A DNA stretch of 19,666 nt from Blastococcus sp. (GTDB lineage Bacteria > Actinomycetota > Actinomycetes > Mycobacteriales > Geodermatophilaceae). The translations under genes and the position numbers were made by a program. The notes under the pieces were generated by a model. It made no database searches. It was not told the origin of the DNA and was given only the letters and a program-made list of their open reading frames with translations. This document shows, in pieces, positions 8,901 through 15,016 of the stretch (its first letter is position 1; every line of letters begins with the position of its first letter). The stretch spans positions 1 through 19,666 of the forward strand of contig JAOPUS010000312.1 in assembly GCA_025963345.1 (NCBI GenBank), written 5' to 3'.

Positions 8901-10620
8901 CGAGCTGACCGGTTTCCAGACCGCCCGGATCGCCGGCCCGTGGCGTCGCACCGCCTCCGGAGCAGCCCCGGTGCAGGTCGCCCCCTTCGCCGACGCACGG
9001 CCGTCGGTGGCCCGGACCGGCCGCGACCCGGTCGCGGCCGAGAGCGGGCGGACCGAGCTCGACGTCCTGACCGACACACTGGCCGAGCAGGCCATCGCCC
9101 GGGGGATGTCCGCCCCGCGGGCCCTCTGGCTACCGCCGCTGCCGGAGGTGCTGACGCCCGCCGCCCTGGAGCCGCTCCCGGCGCGGGACGCCGGAAGGAG
9201 TCGCGGGGCGGACCTGCGGATCCGGCTGGGCCTGTCCGACGAGCCGGAGCAGGTGGCCCAGCCGCTGCTGACCGTCGACCTCGGCGCCGACGGCCACCTG
9301 CTCGTCGTCGGCGCCTATGGCACCGGGAAGACCAGCACGCTGCGGCACGTGGCGGTCGAGCTCGCCGGCCGGATCGGACCGGACCGGCTGCACCTCTACG
9401 GGATCGACGCGGGCGACGACTCCCTCTCCCCACTGCTCGCCCTTCCGCAGACGGCCGACGTCGTGGGCGCCCAGGACCTGGAGCGGCTGCTGCCGCTGTT
9501 CTCCCGGTTGGAGAAGGTGGTCGCCGAGCGCCGCGCCGATGCCGGGGCAGGGGTGGAGCGGCCGTCGATCGTCCTGTTCCTGGACGACGTCGCCGCATTC
9601 CGGGAGACCTCCGACGCCTTCCAGTACGGCGTCCTGCTCGACCGTCTGGTCTCGCTGCTGCGGTCCGGGCCGTCGGTCGACGTGCACGTCGTGCTCTCCG
9701 CCGCCCAGCGCACGGACCTGCCCTCGTCGATCTTCAACCTGTTCGCCCGCAAGGTGCTGCTGCGCCAGACCGATCCCCTGGACTACGACCTGATCGGCGT
9801 GCCCCCCTCGGCGCGCCCGGCGGCGGCCGCACCCGGCCGCTCGATGGTGTCCGGTCCCCCACCCCGTGAGGTCCAGGTCGCCTTCACCGACCGCGCGGCG
9901 GTGGAGGCACTGGCCGGGGTTGCCGACGCCGACCAGCGTCCCGCCCGCATCCCGCGGCTGCCGCGTGAACTCCCGTTGGCCGACCTGCTCCCGCAGGCGA
10001 ACCCCGACGGTTTCGTCCTGGGCCGCGGCGGCCCGGAGGCACTGCCCGTCGTCCACGACACGGAGCGGGACGGTCCGAACCTGATGGTCGCGGGCGGGGA
10101 ACGGTCCGGACGCTCGACCACGCTGCTCACCGCCGCGGCAGCGCTGCGTGCCACCCGGCCCGACCTGCCGGTCACCGTGCTCGCCCCACGCCGCTCACCG
10201 GTGCGCGCACTCGGGGACGAGGACGGCGTGACCCTGGCGACCACGCCCGAGCAGGCCCAGCTGGCCCTCAACGACCTGACCATGCGCCCCCCGGGCGCCG
10301 CCCTCCTGCTCGTCGACGACCTCGAGGCCCTCGGGGACGCCGTGCTCTTGGCCCTCGAGCCGGTTCTACGCGGCGCGCGAGAGTCCGGTCTGATCGCCGT
10401 GGTCGCCGGGCGCTCGGCCGACCTGGCCCGCTCGTTCGACCCCGCGACGCGCTACCTGCGCTCGCTGCGCTCGACGCTGCTCCTCATGCCCCGCCCCGAG
10501 GACGGCGAGCTGATCGGAACCCACATCCCGCCGGCGACCGGCGCCATCGTGCCGGGGCGAGGACTGCTGTACTCGGGGACGGGCGAACCGGTCCGGCTGC
10601 AGGTCGCCCGGCCGGACTAG
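5959..10620 (+). CDS. EssC/EccC-type secretion ATPase with tandem FHA domains and three FtsK-like ATPase units
   Basis: This 1553-residue protein has the layout of the type VII secretion motor EssC. Two FHA domains come first: about 10-95 with VVGRGD and HVSRSHAQV, and about 112-200 with LRIGRDPQHCD and VSAVHCEI. Two membrane helices follow at about 370-415. ATPase 1 carries GTTGSGKS (782-789) and LLLVIDEF (885-892); ATPase 2 carries GAYGTGKT (1118-1125) and FLDD (Asp1209/1210); ATPase 3 has GGERSGRST (1379-1387), where Arg1385 replaces the Walker Lys, and LLLVDDLE (Asp1453/1454). Family members sit at the inner membrane, bind WXG100 substrates at the C-terminal ATPase and drive export. Mycobacterial EccC proteins lack FHA domains; this plan is closer to Firmicute EssC. 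It converges on a WXG100-containing gene run, which supports the role. The second FHA lacks the usual Ser-Arg-x-His triplet (it has SAVH), so the first FHA is the better phosphothreonine reader. Confidence 0.9.
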   Translation: MSGTDAGVPSAYLLRVVDGPDQGRQISLRSTAVVGRGDVDLVLTDPHVSRSHAQVSAHNGQVLLSDLRSSRGTWVGDIRIDGSRPLRPGDTFTVHPDTIMLLTEEEPQPQVLGPALQLVVREPGRPPRRHPLDGRPLRIGRDPQHCDIALAADGTVSAVHCEISPRAGQLVVVDLGSARGTCLNDEPVEEPTPLGVGDALTVGRTEITVVSSAGTPAISPPPLQLIVQEEGAPRPWAVTITAAPGSTVADVTRALVGYLGLAAPSSARSDGDRSDSDGRRWCLYRQRGAHLLTAAAPWAEADLCRGDAVVLGPVTGTRPPAPRSAAGSERTPARWRVLRRALPGATAPVTPHPVETPPAPEPVTWRGRGIVWQIAGGLGMVGVGIGMAFVNPAFLLLALLGGVATLWGIVAGLFGERSRGKRALLTFRTRLAELDAELTAVRAHQAERLHQTMPPVERCAGWPARGARALWQRRPGDPDFLALRLGTGTRPALLAVDSFALRSTSPLAAEVTALLDRHRELIGAPVSTPPGLSGVLGVTGEAAPATAAARSLVVQATALHSPAVLPLAVLATDDTESWTRWLPHVEGPDGPRAAYTAADVDDLATRLLPLLTPDKYGSLAASPRMLLLVDAGAAARPPVRALLDAATAGTALAVVLGPRERLPSTTAILVDCRGDRARLLGAAGSSEPFTLEGLDVHRAAAFAQQLAPWTDAEQSGPDAKRTVAPGTGLLALLGIGDPSRVDPDEHWTVEPPVPFGAPVGVTDAGDVLELSLMDGPHGLIAGTTGSGKSEFLQSFLAGLAATHSPERITFFLVDFKGGATFTELARLPHVVGMVTNLAGALAERAVTSLKAELTRRQTVLAAARVKEFPDYRADPAAGRPPLPRLLLVIDEFAMLAAELPDVMDRFVDIATVGRSLGVHMLLATQSPSGVVSGKVEANTNLRICLRVALAQESIDVLGRKDAADIPRGKPGRGFLRFGGETELTGFQTARIAGPWRRTASGAAPVQVAPFADARPSVARTGRDPVAAESGRTELDVLTDTLAEQAIARGMSAPRALWLPPLPEVLTPAALEPLPARDAGRSRGADLRIRLGLSDEPEQVAQPLLTVDLGADGHLLVVGAYGTGKTSTLRHVAVELAGRIGPDRLHLYGIDAGDDSLSPLLALPQTADVVGAQDLERLLPLFSRLEKVVAERRADAGAGVERPSIVLFLDDVAAFRETSDAFQYGVLLDRLVSLLRSGPSVDVHVVLSAAQRTDLPSSIFNLFARKVLLRQTDPLDYDLIGVPPSARPAAAAPGRSMVSGPPPREVQVAFTDRAAVEALAGVADADQRPARIPRLPRELPLADLLPQANPDGFVLGRGGPEALPVVHDTERDGPNLMVAGGERSGRSTTLLTAAAALRATRPDLPVTVLAPRRSPVRALGDEDGVTLATTPEQAQLALNDLTMRPPGAALLLVDDLEALGDAVLLALEPVLRGARESGLIAVVAGRSADLARSFDPATRYLRSLRSTLLLMPRPEDGELIGTHIPPATGAIVPGRGLLYSGTGEPVRLQVARPD

Positions 10621-11633
10621 CCCGCGGCCAGCGCCGCGTTGAAGGGCCCAAGGTCCAGGCGCAGGAGACCAGCGAAGAACGCCGTCAGGTCCAGTGACTC
10701 GACCGGGACGGCCAGGATGCCCTCGTTCCGGTCATCGCCTTCCTGGAACAGCACCATCCAGCGGCCGTGCGGTCCGCCATCGGCCAGCGTCAGCTCCGCC
10801 TCGCTGAACTCACCGTCCCCCGCGGTGCCGTCGTCGTCGCGGCGCATGGCGTAGAGCCGGGTGATGGCGCGTGGCTGGTCGAGGGCGGCGTCCAGGCGGG
10901 CACGGACCAACCTGCCTCCCGCCGCATGACCATTCCCTAACGGCGCTGCAGAGGGGCCGGCGCCGAGCCACTCGGCCAGGGCCGCGGCCTGCCCCTCCAC
11001 GGACCGGAGCACGAACTCGTGGTGCCCCAGCGGAGCAACGGATTCCTCCATCAGCAGGACCTCCACTCCGCGCTCCGTCGCGACCGGGAAGCCGTACACG
11101 ACCACCCGGCTCGGGTCGTCCTCCTCGACGTGCTCGACGATGAGCACCGAGTTCGGCCCGCCCCGCACGGCGAGCACCGTGCTCAAGGCGCCGGTGGCGA
11201 ACAGCTGGCCGGGTTCCTCGCCGACGGCGACCAGACCGCGGGCCAGCAGTGACCGCAGGGCGGAAGCAAGCAGCTGGTCGCGGGCATCCCCTTCCGGCAG
11301 CAGGTCGAGGAGCGGCAACGGCACCAGGGGCGACTCCCCCGGTGGGTCGACGACGGCGAGTTCCTCCTCGGTGAACGCGCCGAGGACCACCTCGGCGTCG
11401 TCGAGGAGGCTCATCAGGGACTGCAGCTGATCCGCGTCGATCGCAGCGAGGACCGTGGCCTCCATGGCGGAGTCTCCTTCGTCGTCGGGGGGCGGCCGCT
11501 CGGCGGCGGCCCGTGCGGCTGCGCGGGCGAACTCGGCCATGCGGGCGTGCTGGTCCCACGCCAGGGTGGCGAGCGGGCTGCGCTCGTCGAACGGGCGCGA
11601 GAGGTCATAGGGCCAGAACGGGTTGGCGCTCAT
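10617..11633 (-). CDS. 338-aa protein with EspG-like features, candidate type VII chaperone or immunity protein
   Basis: I do not recognise this protein securely. It has 338 residues, is acidic, and shows no signal peptide or membrane segment. The N-terminus (SANPFWPYDLSRPFDERSP) is followed by an Ala-rich helix, a Pro/Asp linker, and then a core whose rhythm recalls EspG, the cytosolic chaperone of type VII substrates: PLPLLDLLPEGDARDQLL, LRSLLARGLVAVGE, and near the end GRWMVLFQEGDDRNEG followed by VPVESLDLTAFFAGLL. EspG binds PE/PPE-type substrates in mycobacteria. Its ATG at 11633 overlaps the stop of the preceding 405-residue gene by one base (TGATG), implying coupled synthesis, as expected for either a dedicated chaperone or an immunity protein. 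Its stop overlaps that of the ATPase gene on the other strand. The in-frame reading extended to 11966 is an Arg-rich shadow and is rejected. Confidence 0.6.
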   Translation of the reverse strand: MSANPFWPYDLSRPFDERSPLATLAWDQHARMAEFARAAARAAAERPPPDDEGDSAMEATVLAAIDADQLQSLMSLLDDAEVVLGAFTEEELAVVDPPGESPLVPLPLLDLLPEGDARDQLLASALRSLLARGLVAVGEEPGQLFATGALSTVLAVRGGPNSVLIVEHVEEDDPSRVVVYGFPVATERGVEVLLMEESVAPLGHHEFVLRSVEGQAAALAEWLGAGPSAAPLGNGHAAGGRLVRARLDAALDQPRAITRLYAMRRDDDGTAGDGEFSEAELTLADGGPHGRWMVLFQEGDDRNEGILAVPVESLDLTAFFAGLLRLDLGPFNAALAAG

Positions 11634-12850
11634 CAGTGGAACCAGCCGGAGATCTTCTTCTTGGCGCCGCTGACCTTGTCCGACGCGTAGTCCTTGACGT
11701 CGCCGGCCTTGTCGCCGGCCCAGTCGACGACCTGGCCGCCGTACCTCTCGGCGGCACGCCATGCCCGCGGCCCGTACTGGTAGGCCACCAGCCCGACCGC
11801 GGCACCGGCGACGATCGCGATGCCCACGGGGTTCGCGACGAGCCCGAAGGCGACGGCGGCACCGGCGACCGAGACGACCACGCCCCCGACCGCCGCACTG
11901 TCCTCCACCCAGTCCGGCCCGAGCAGATCCTTGCTGTCCTTCCCCCCGTCGTGGAAGGCGTCCCACGCCCCCTTGGTGCTCATGGCGACGTCCAGCGGGG
12001 CGAGCACCTTGCCTGCGACCTTCGCCGCGGGTGCGAACGGGCGCAGCTTGGCAGCGATCCCGGCGCCGGCGCTGCCGGAGAACCTGCTCACCGCGCCGAG
12101 CGGCCTGCCGATCACCGGCAGGCCGCGGATCCGCGCACCGAGGCGAGCGGCGAGGTCCCCCAGCGGGCCGGTGGTGCCGAGGGATCCCCCGCCGGGACCC
12201 TTGCGGAGGCCGCGGATCGCATCCCGGGTCTGGGCGTCGGTCAGCGCGCGCGCCACGTCCCCCGGAGTCCGGTACCGGCCGGCCTTCCGCCCGTCGATGA
12301 TCGCCTGCGCGCCCTTCTCGCTGATCCCGTTGACGGCGGCAAGGTCGCGCAGGCTGCCGTTGTTGAGCAGCCGGACGACCTTGGCCCCGCCGGCAAGTCC
12401 GCGGAGGGTGAGCGCGGGGAGCAGGTTGATCGCCTTCCCGGCCGTCGCGAGGGCACCCGCGACGCCGTACGCGCTCAACAGCTTCTCGAGCATCCCGGTC
12501 AGCGGAGCCAGGGACGGGAGACCGACCGCGGCACGGCCGGCTCCCGGCCGGACGGTGGGCCCGTCGCCGGAGCGAAGCAGTCCGTTCTCGCAGTCGAGCA
12601 CCCGCTGCGCGTGCCGGGCCACGGCGGTCGACATCTGGCCGGACATCAGCGCAGCGGCGTCCAGCGCCTGCGTGGCCGAGGTGTAGGAGGCCATCAGCGC
12701 GGCCTGGTTGGGGATGTCCGGTCGACCGATGAGGAAGCCGAGCGCCCGGCGCAACTCGTAGGCCTGCGCGTCGAGCTGACCGGAGAGTCCGTTCAGTTCC
12801 TGGGCGTTCCCCGCGAGGGTGCGCACATCGACGACGATCCGTCCCGCCAT
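11633..12850 (-). CDS. WXG-like N-terminus + helix-hairpin-helix + hydrophobic hairpin protein, candidate type VII effector
   Basis: This 405-residue protein begins with about 90 residues of WXG/LXG-like helical hairpin (VRTLAGNAQELNGLSGQLDAQ, then SYTSATQALDAAALMSGQM). Residues about 166-205 form a ComEA-like helix-hairpin-helix (SLRDLAAVNGISEKGAQAII, then GRYRTPGDVARAL), normally a DNA-backbone contact. Residues 318-357 are a Gly/Ala/Val-rich hydrophobic stretch broken by ANPVG, resembling a glycine-zipper membrane hairpin, and the C-terminus is an amphipathic Lys/Asp-rich segment ending in GWFH. No enzyme motif is seen. Large proteins with WXG-like N-termini beside type VII genes are usually secreted substrates, and Gly-zipper hairpins occur in membrane-active toxins; both are family knowledge, the role here is inference. 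ATG at 12850 follows GAGGAAGGA at good spacing. It is coupled to the next gene by TGATG. Confidence 0.75.
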   Translation of the reverse strand: MAGRIVVDVRTLAGNAQELNGLSGQLDAQAYELRRALGFLIGRPDIPNQAALMASYTSATQALDAAALMSGQMSTAVARHAQRVLDCENGLLRSGDGPTVRPGAGRAAVGLPSLAPLTGMLEKLLSAYGVAGALATAGKAINLLPALTLRGLAGGAKVVRLLNNGSLRDLAAVNGISEKGAQAIIDGRKAGRYRTPGDVARALTDAQTRDAIRGLRKGPGGGSLGTTGPLGDLAARLGARIRGLPVIGRPLGAVSRFSGSAGAGIAAKLRPFAPAAKVAGKVLAPLDVAMSTKGAWDAFHDGGKDSKDLLGPDWVEDSAAVGGVVVSVAGAAVAFGLVANPVGIAIVAGAAVGLVAYQYGPRAWRAAERYGGQVVDWAGDKAGDVKDYASDKVSGAKKKISGWFH

Positions 12851-12876
12851 GCCGTCGTCCTTCCTCGGTCCCCGGT

Positions 12877-12910
12877 CGGGCTCGTTCAGTAGCCGGGCTC
12901 GTTCAGTAGG
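12877..12910. repeat. 17-bp tandem duplication across the WXG-like gene stop codon
   Basis: The unit CGGGCTCGTTCAGTAG occurs at 12877-12892 and again at 12894-12909, a period of 17 bases. The downstream copy (plus-strand sense) carries the stop codon and last Tyr codon of the WXG-like gene, read on the minus strand. The two units differ only in the base after the 16-mer (C at 12893, G at 12910). It looks like a recent replication-slippage duplication at the 3' end of the gene. Confidence 0.85.
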
Positions 12911-13274
12911 AGGGGTAGCCGGTCCCAGCACCGGGCCACGGCGGCCCGTAGACCTGTGCGCCCTGGGCGGCCTGCGCGCTCTGCGCGGCGGCAGCTGCGC
13001 GGGCGGCCTGGGCCTCCGCTTCGATCGTGCGAGCCGCCCCCGCCGCCGCGTTGCCGAGCCCGGCCTCCAGCGCGGTGACGGCAGCAACCGCCCGGCTGAC
13101 CAGGGTGGCCAACTCGACGACCTGCGCCTGGTGCCGCGACGCGGCCACGCCCTGCCAGCCGGGCACACCGGCCGACGCCGCCGTCGTGGCCGCGTTCGTC
13201 ACCGCCTGCCGGACACCGTCCACGGCACGGGCGGCGTCCATCAGCAGTCCGGGCAGTCCTGGGTCGAGGGTCAT
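12903..13274 (-). CDS. WXG100-like protein with Ala/Gln-rich tail
   Basis: This 123-residue protein looks like a long variant of the ESAT-6/WXG100 fold. Helix 1 spans about residues 5-35, the turn holds PGWQG (Trp40-x-Gly42, the WXG motif), and helix 2 runs from about 45 through 105 as an Ala/Gln/Glu-rich coiled-coil candidate. The tail is VYGPPWPGAGTGYPSY, rich in Pro, Gly and aromatic residues. WXG100 proteins form helical-hairpin dimers exported by EccC/EssC ATPases. I see no YxxxD/E export signal, so it may be the signal-less partner of the 93-residue WXG100 encoded just upstream. ATG at 13274 follows GGGAGGA. A long perfect hairpin lies directly before this ribosome binding site, which may tune its expression relative to its partner. 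Confidence 0.8.
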   Translation of the reverse strand: MTLDPGLPGLLMDAARAVDGVRQAVTNAATTAASAGVPGWQGVAASRHQAQVVELATLVSRAVAAVTALEAGLGNAAAGAARTIEAEAQAARAAAAAQSAQAAQGAQVYGPPWPGAGTGYPSY

Positions 13275-13285
13275 GAGCGTCCTCC

Positions 13286-13321
13286 CGGTCGCCGTCCCTG
13301 GTGAGCCACGGACGGCGACCG
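13286..13321 (-). terminator. 12-bp perfect hairpin between the two WXG genes
   Basis: The arms CGGTCGCCGTCC (13286-13297) and GGACGGCGACCG (13310-13321) are perfectly complementary around a 12-base loop that can itself form a TGG/CCA pair. It lies 29 bases after the WXG100 stop and directly before the ribosome binding site of the next gene (minus strand). There is no T-run, so it may be a partial terminator, an attenuator or an mRNA-stabilising structure for the upstream message. Confidence 0.6.
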
Positions 13322-13350
13322 TCGCGGGATCGGAATGGGGATGCCTGCCG

Positions 13351-13632
13351 TCAGGTGGTGCCGCGGAAGGAGGCGTCGGCCTGCTCGTACTGGGTGGCCA
13401 TCTGCTGCGCCGAGGCGCCGAGTCCCTGGAGGGCCTGCATGAGGTTGCGCAGGTTCGGCCAGTGGGTAGTGGCCCACTCCTGCTTGAACTGCTTGGCGGC
13501 AGGCGAGTCCCAGTCGACCCCGGTGACGTTGGAGTTGACGGTGGACCCGACGCTGCCGACGGCGTCGGCCTGCTGGTTGCAGGTGGCGGCCAGGGACCGC
13601 AGCTGCTCGGGAGTGACGGTCAGGAATGCCAT
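13351..13632 (-). CDS. WXG100 family protein (ESAT-6-like)
   Basis: At 93 residues this is a standard-length WXG100 protein: MAFLTVTPEQLRSLAATCNQ opens helix 1, the turn has VDWDSPAAKQF with Trp41-Asp-Ser43 as the WXG-type motif, and helix 2 contains WPNLRNLMQALQGL. The C-terminus carries YEQAD (Tyr82 to Asp86), which fits the YxxxD/E general secretion signal of type VII substrates. Such proteins dimerise, are exported by EccC/EssC motors, and often co-export larger partners. ATG at 13632 follows AAGGAG; the in-frame upstream extension to 13716 is a Pro/Arg-rich shadow. It sits in a co-directional run ahead of the second WXG protein and the 405-residue candidate effector, facing the EssC-type ATPase gene. 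Confidence 0.93.
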   Translation of the reverse strand: MAFLTVTPEQLRSLAATCNQQADAVGSVGSTVNSNVTGVDWDSPAAKQFKQEWATTHWPNLRNLMQALQGLGASAQQMATQYEQADASFRGTT

Positions 13633-13657
13633 GCGAGTGCTCCTTCTCGATGGACGA

Positions 13658-13675
13658 CGGGGCCGGGCGGCCCCG
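13658..13675 (-). other. 7-bp hairpin in the leader of the WXG100 gene
   Basis: CGGGGCC (13658-13664) and GGCCCCG (13669-13675) pair around a 4-base GGGC loop in the 61-base gap between the membrane-protein stop and the WXG100 start. No T-run follows on the minus strand. It may separate expression of the upstream and downstream genes. Confidence 0.4.
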
Positions 13676-13693
13676 ACGCACGGGGTGGGACGG

Positions 13694-14905
13694 TCATGCG
13701 ATGGCGGCCCTGGCACTCAGGAACCAGGCGTAGAGGGCGTCGATACGCCCGGTGTCGCTCGACCCGTAGGCGTAGACGCCGCGTCCGGTCCGGGTCCACA
13801 CGACGTAGGCCGTGCCGTCGTCGGCGATCTGGCAGCCGAAGTAGCCGGCGTCGGTTCCTTCGGGCTGGCTGTAGGTGGTGGCCATGGGTGCGTCCGCCAC
13901 GCAGTCGCCACCGGTGACCTCGGGGAACACCACGTCGAATGTCATCTCCGACTCGGTGTCGGAGGAGTACCGGACGAACACCACCGAGTCGGGCGGCTCG
14001 GGTGAACCACCGCTCGGCGTGCAGAAGATGGCCGCCACCGGCCGGTGCATGAGCAGCGGGCTGTCCACCGGACCGGACCACCGCCGGCAGACCGAGTCGG
14101 CCCCGTACTCGTCGGGCAGCAGGGTCAGCAGGCCCAGTTCCTGCGCGTCGGGGTAGACGCCGGTGCCGACGGTGATGTCACCGGGATCGCTCGACCCGGA
14201 GCTCGAGACGGCCCCGGAGCTCGAGACGGCCCCGGAGCTCGTGCCCGCCCCGGAGCTGGTGCCGGCCCCGGCCGTGGTGTCGTCCGCGCCGAACCGCTGG
14301 CTGAGCACGACCGCGACGACCACCACCAGGAGGAGGACGACGGCGCCGGCGATCCCGGCAATGACGGGCACGCGCAGCCACCACGGCGTCCCGGAGCCGT
14401 TCCCCCGGCCGCCGGCCGGACCAGCCGGCCCGCCGCCACCGATGCCGCCGCCGGCGGCGGTCCAGCTGCCGGGAACCCCGGTGGGGTCCGAGCGGGGAGG
14501 CTCCCAGCCGCCGCCGGGGCCGGTCACGACCCGGCCGGCGCCGCCCTCAGGGTGCCCGCGCCCGGGGCCCCCCGCCTCGACGACGAGCGGGGCGGGGCGC
14601 GGTGAGCGGCCGACCGCCCAGGACAGCGTGCGCACGGCCCAGTCGGCGTTGGCCGGGGACAGCCCGCGGCGCGCGACCAGATCGGCGGCCAGCCGTTCGA
14701 TCTCCCCGCCGAGCAGGCCTCCGGAGGACCGGGCCAGACGCTGGCCCACGCCCTCCTCGACGGCGGTGACGAGGAGCGACACCTCCAGGCGCGCCTCCGG
14801 TGCGGCGTCGCGGAGCATCGCGCGGACCCGCCGGGCGTCGTCCAGCCCTTCCGGACCGGCCGACCGCACGAGATCGCTGAGAGCCGACCCCGGATCCTGC
14901 TGCAC
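13694..14905 (-). CDS. single-pass membrane protein with cytosolic helical domain and cysteine-containing ectodomain
   Basis: This 403-residue protein has an N-terminal helical domain (1-100; LRDAAPEARLEVSLLVTAVEEGVGQRL and ADWAVRTLSWAVG), a form seen ahead of membrane segments in several bacterial signalling proteins. A Gly/Pro-rich linker (105-175) leads to one membrane helix at about 178-202, then a Ser/Gly/Ala spacer made of hexapeptide repeats (about 212-236). The C-terminal outer domain has four Cys (273, 295, 335, 358), enough for two disulfides, and ends with FGCQIADDGTAYVVWTRTG and ALYAWF. That closing pattern (C...G.a.vvWT......LY.WF) resembles outer sensor domains of actinobacterial Ser/Thr kinases. 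Orientation is inferred as inside-N, outside-C. It is encoded between the phosphatase and the WXG100 gene and may be a secretion-apparatus or sensor component. GTG at 14905 follows GAGGGGGG. No specific family name can be given. Confidence 0.75.
   Translation of the reverse strand: MQQDPGSALSDLVRSAGPEGLDDARRVRAMLRDAAPEARLEVSLLVTAVEEGVGQRLARSSGGLLGGEIERLAADLVARRGLSPANADWAVRTLSWAVGRSPRPAPLVVEAGGPGRGHPEGGAGRVVTGPGGGWEPPRSDPTGVPGSWTAAGGGIGGGGPAGPAGGRGNGSGTPWWLRVPVIAGIAGAVVLLLVVVVAVVLSQRFGADDTTAGAGTSSGAGTSSGAVSSSGAVSSSGSSDPGDITVGTGVYPDAQELGLLTLLPDEYGADSVCRRWSGPVDSPLLMHRPVAAIFCTPSGGSPEPPDSVVFVRYSSDTESEMTFDVVFPEVTGGDCVADAPMATTYSQPEGTDAGYFGCQIADDGTAYVVWTRTGRGVYAYGSSDTGRIDALYAWFLSARAAIA
14196..14267. 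repeat. four 18-bp tandem repeats encoding the membrane-protein spacer
   Basis: Four 18-base units starting CCGGAGCTSG occupy 14196-14267. Units 1 and 2 are identical; units 3 and 4 diverge in the second half. On the minus strand they encode AGTSSG and AVSSSG-type hexapeptides just outside the membrane helix. Copy number is likely to vary between strains. Confidence 0.85.
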
Positions 14906-15016
14906 CGCTCGCCCCCCTCGGGCCGATGGGAGCGGAACGTTAGACCGTCACATCAGGATCCGACAATGCCTTGGCTCCTGCGGGGCTTCCGCAGGTCAAC
15001 GCGGGGTGCCCGGGTT
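14906..15016 (-). promoter_or_regulatory. PP2C to membrane-protein intergenic region with hairpin and possible promoter
   Basis: This 111-base gap is the largest inside the minus-strand run. A 7-base perfect hairpin, CCTGCGG (14977-14983) and CCGCAGG (14989-14995) with a 5-base loop, lies 22 bases after the phosphatase stop and may be a weak terminator; it lacks a T-run. Downstream on the minus strand, TTGTCG and TCTAAC or TAACGT sit at 16-18 base spacing and could form a promoter for the membrane protein and WXG genes. Confidence 0.4.

Noticed and set aside
11634..11966. Upstream extension of the 338-residue gene
   Set aside because: It is an Arg-rich out-of-frame shadow of the 405-residue gene; the ATG at 11633 with TGATG overlap fits better.
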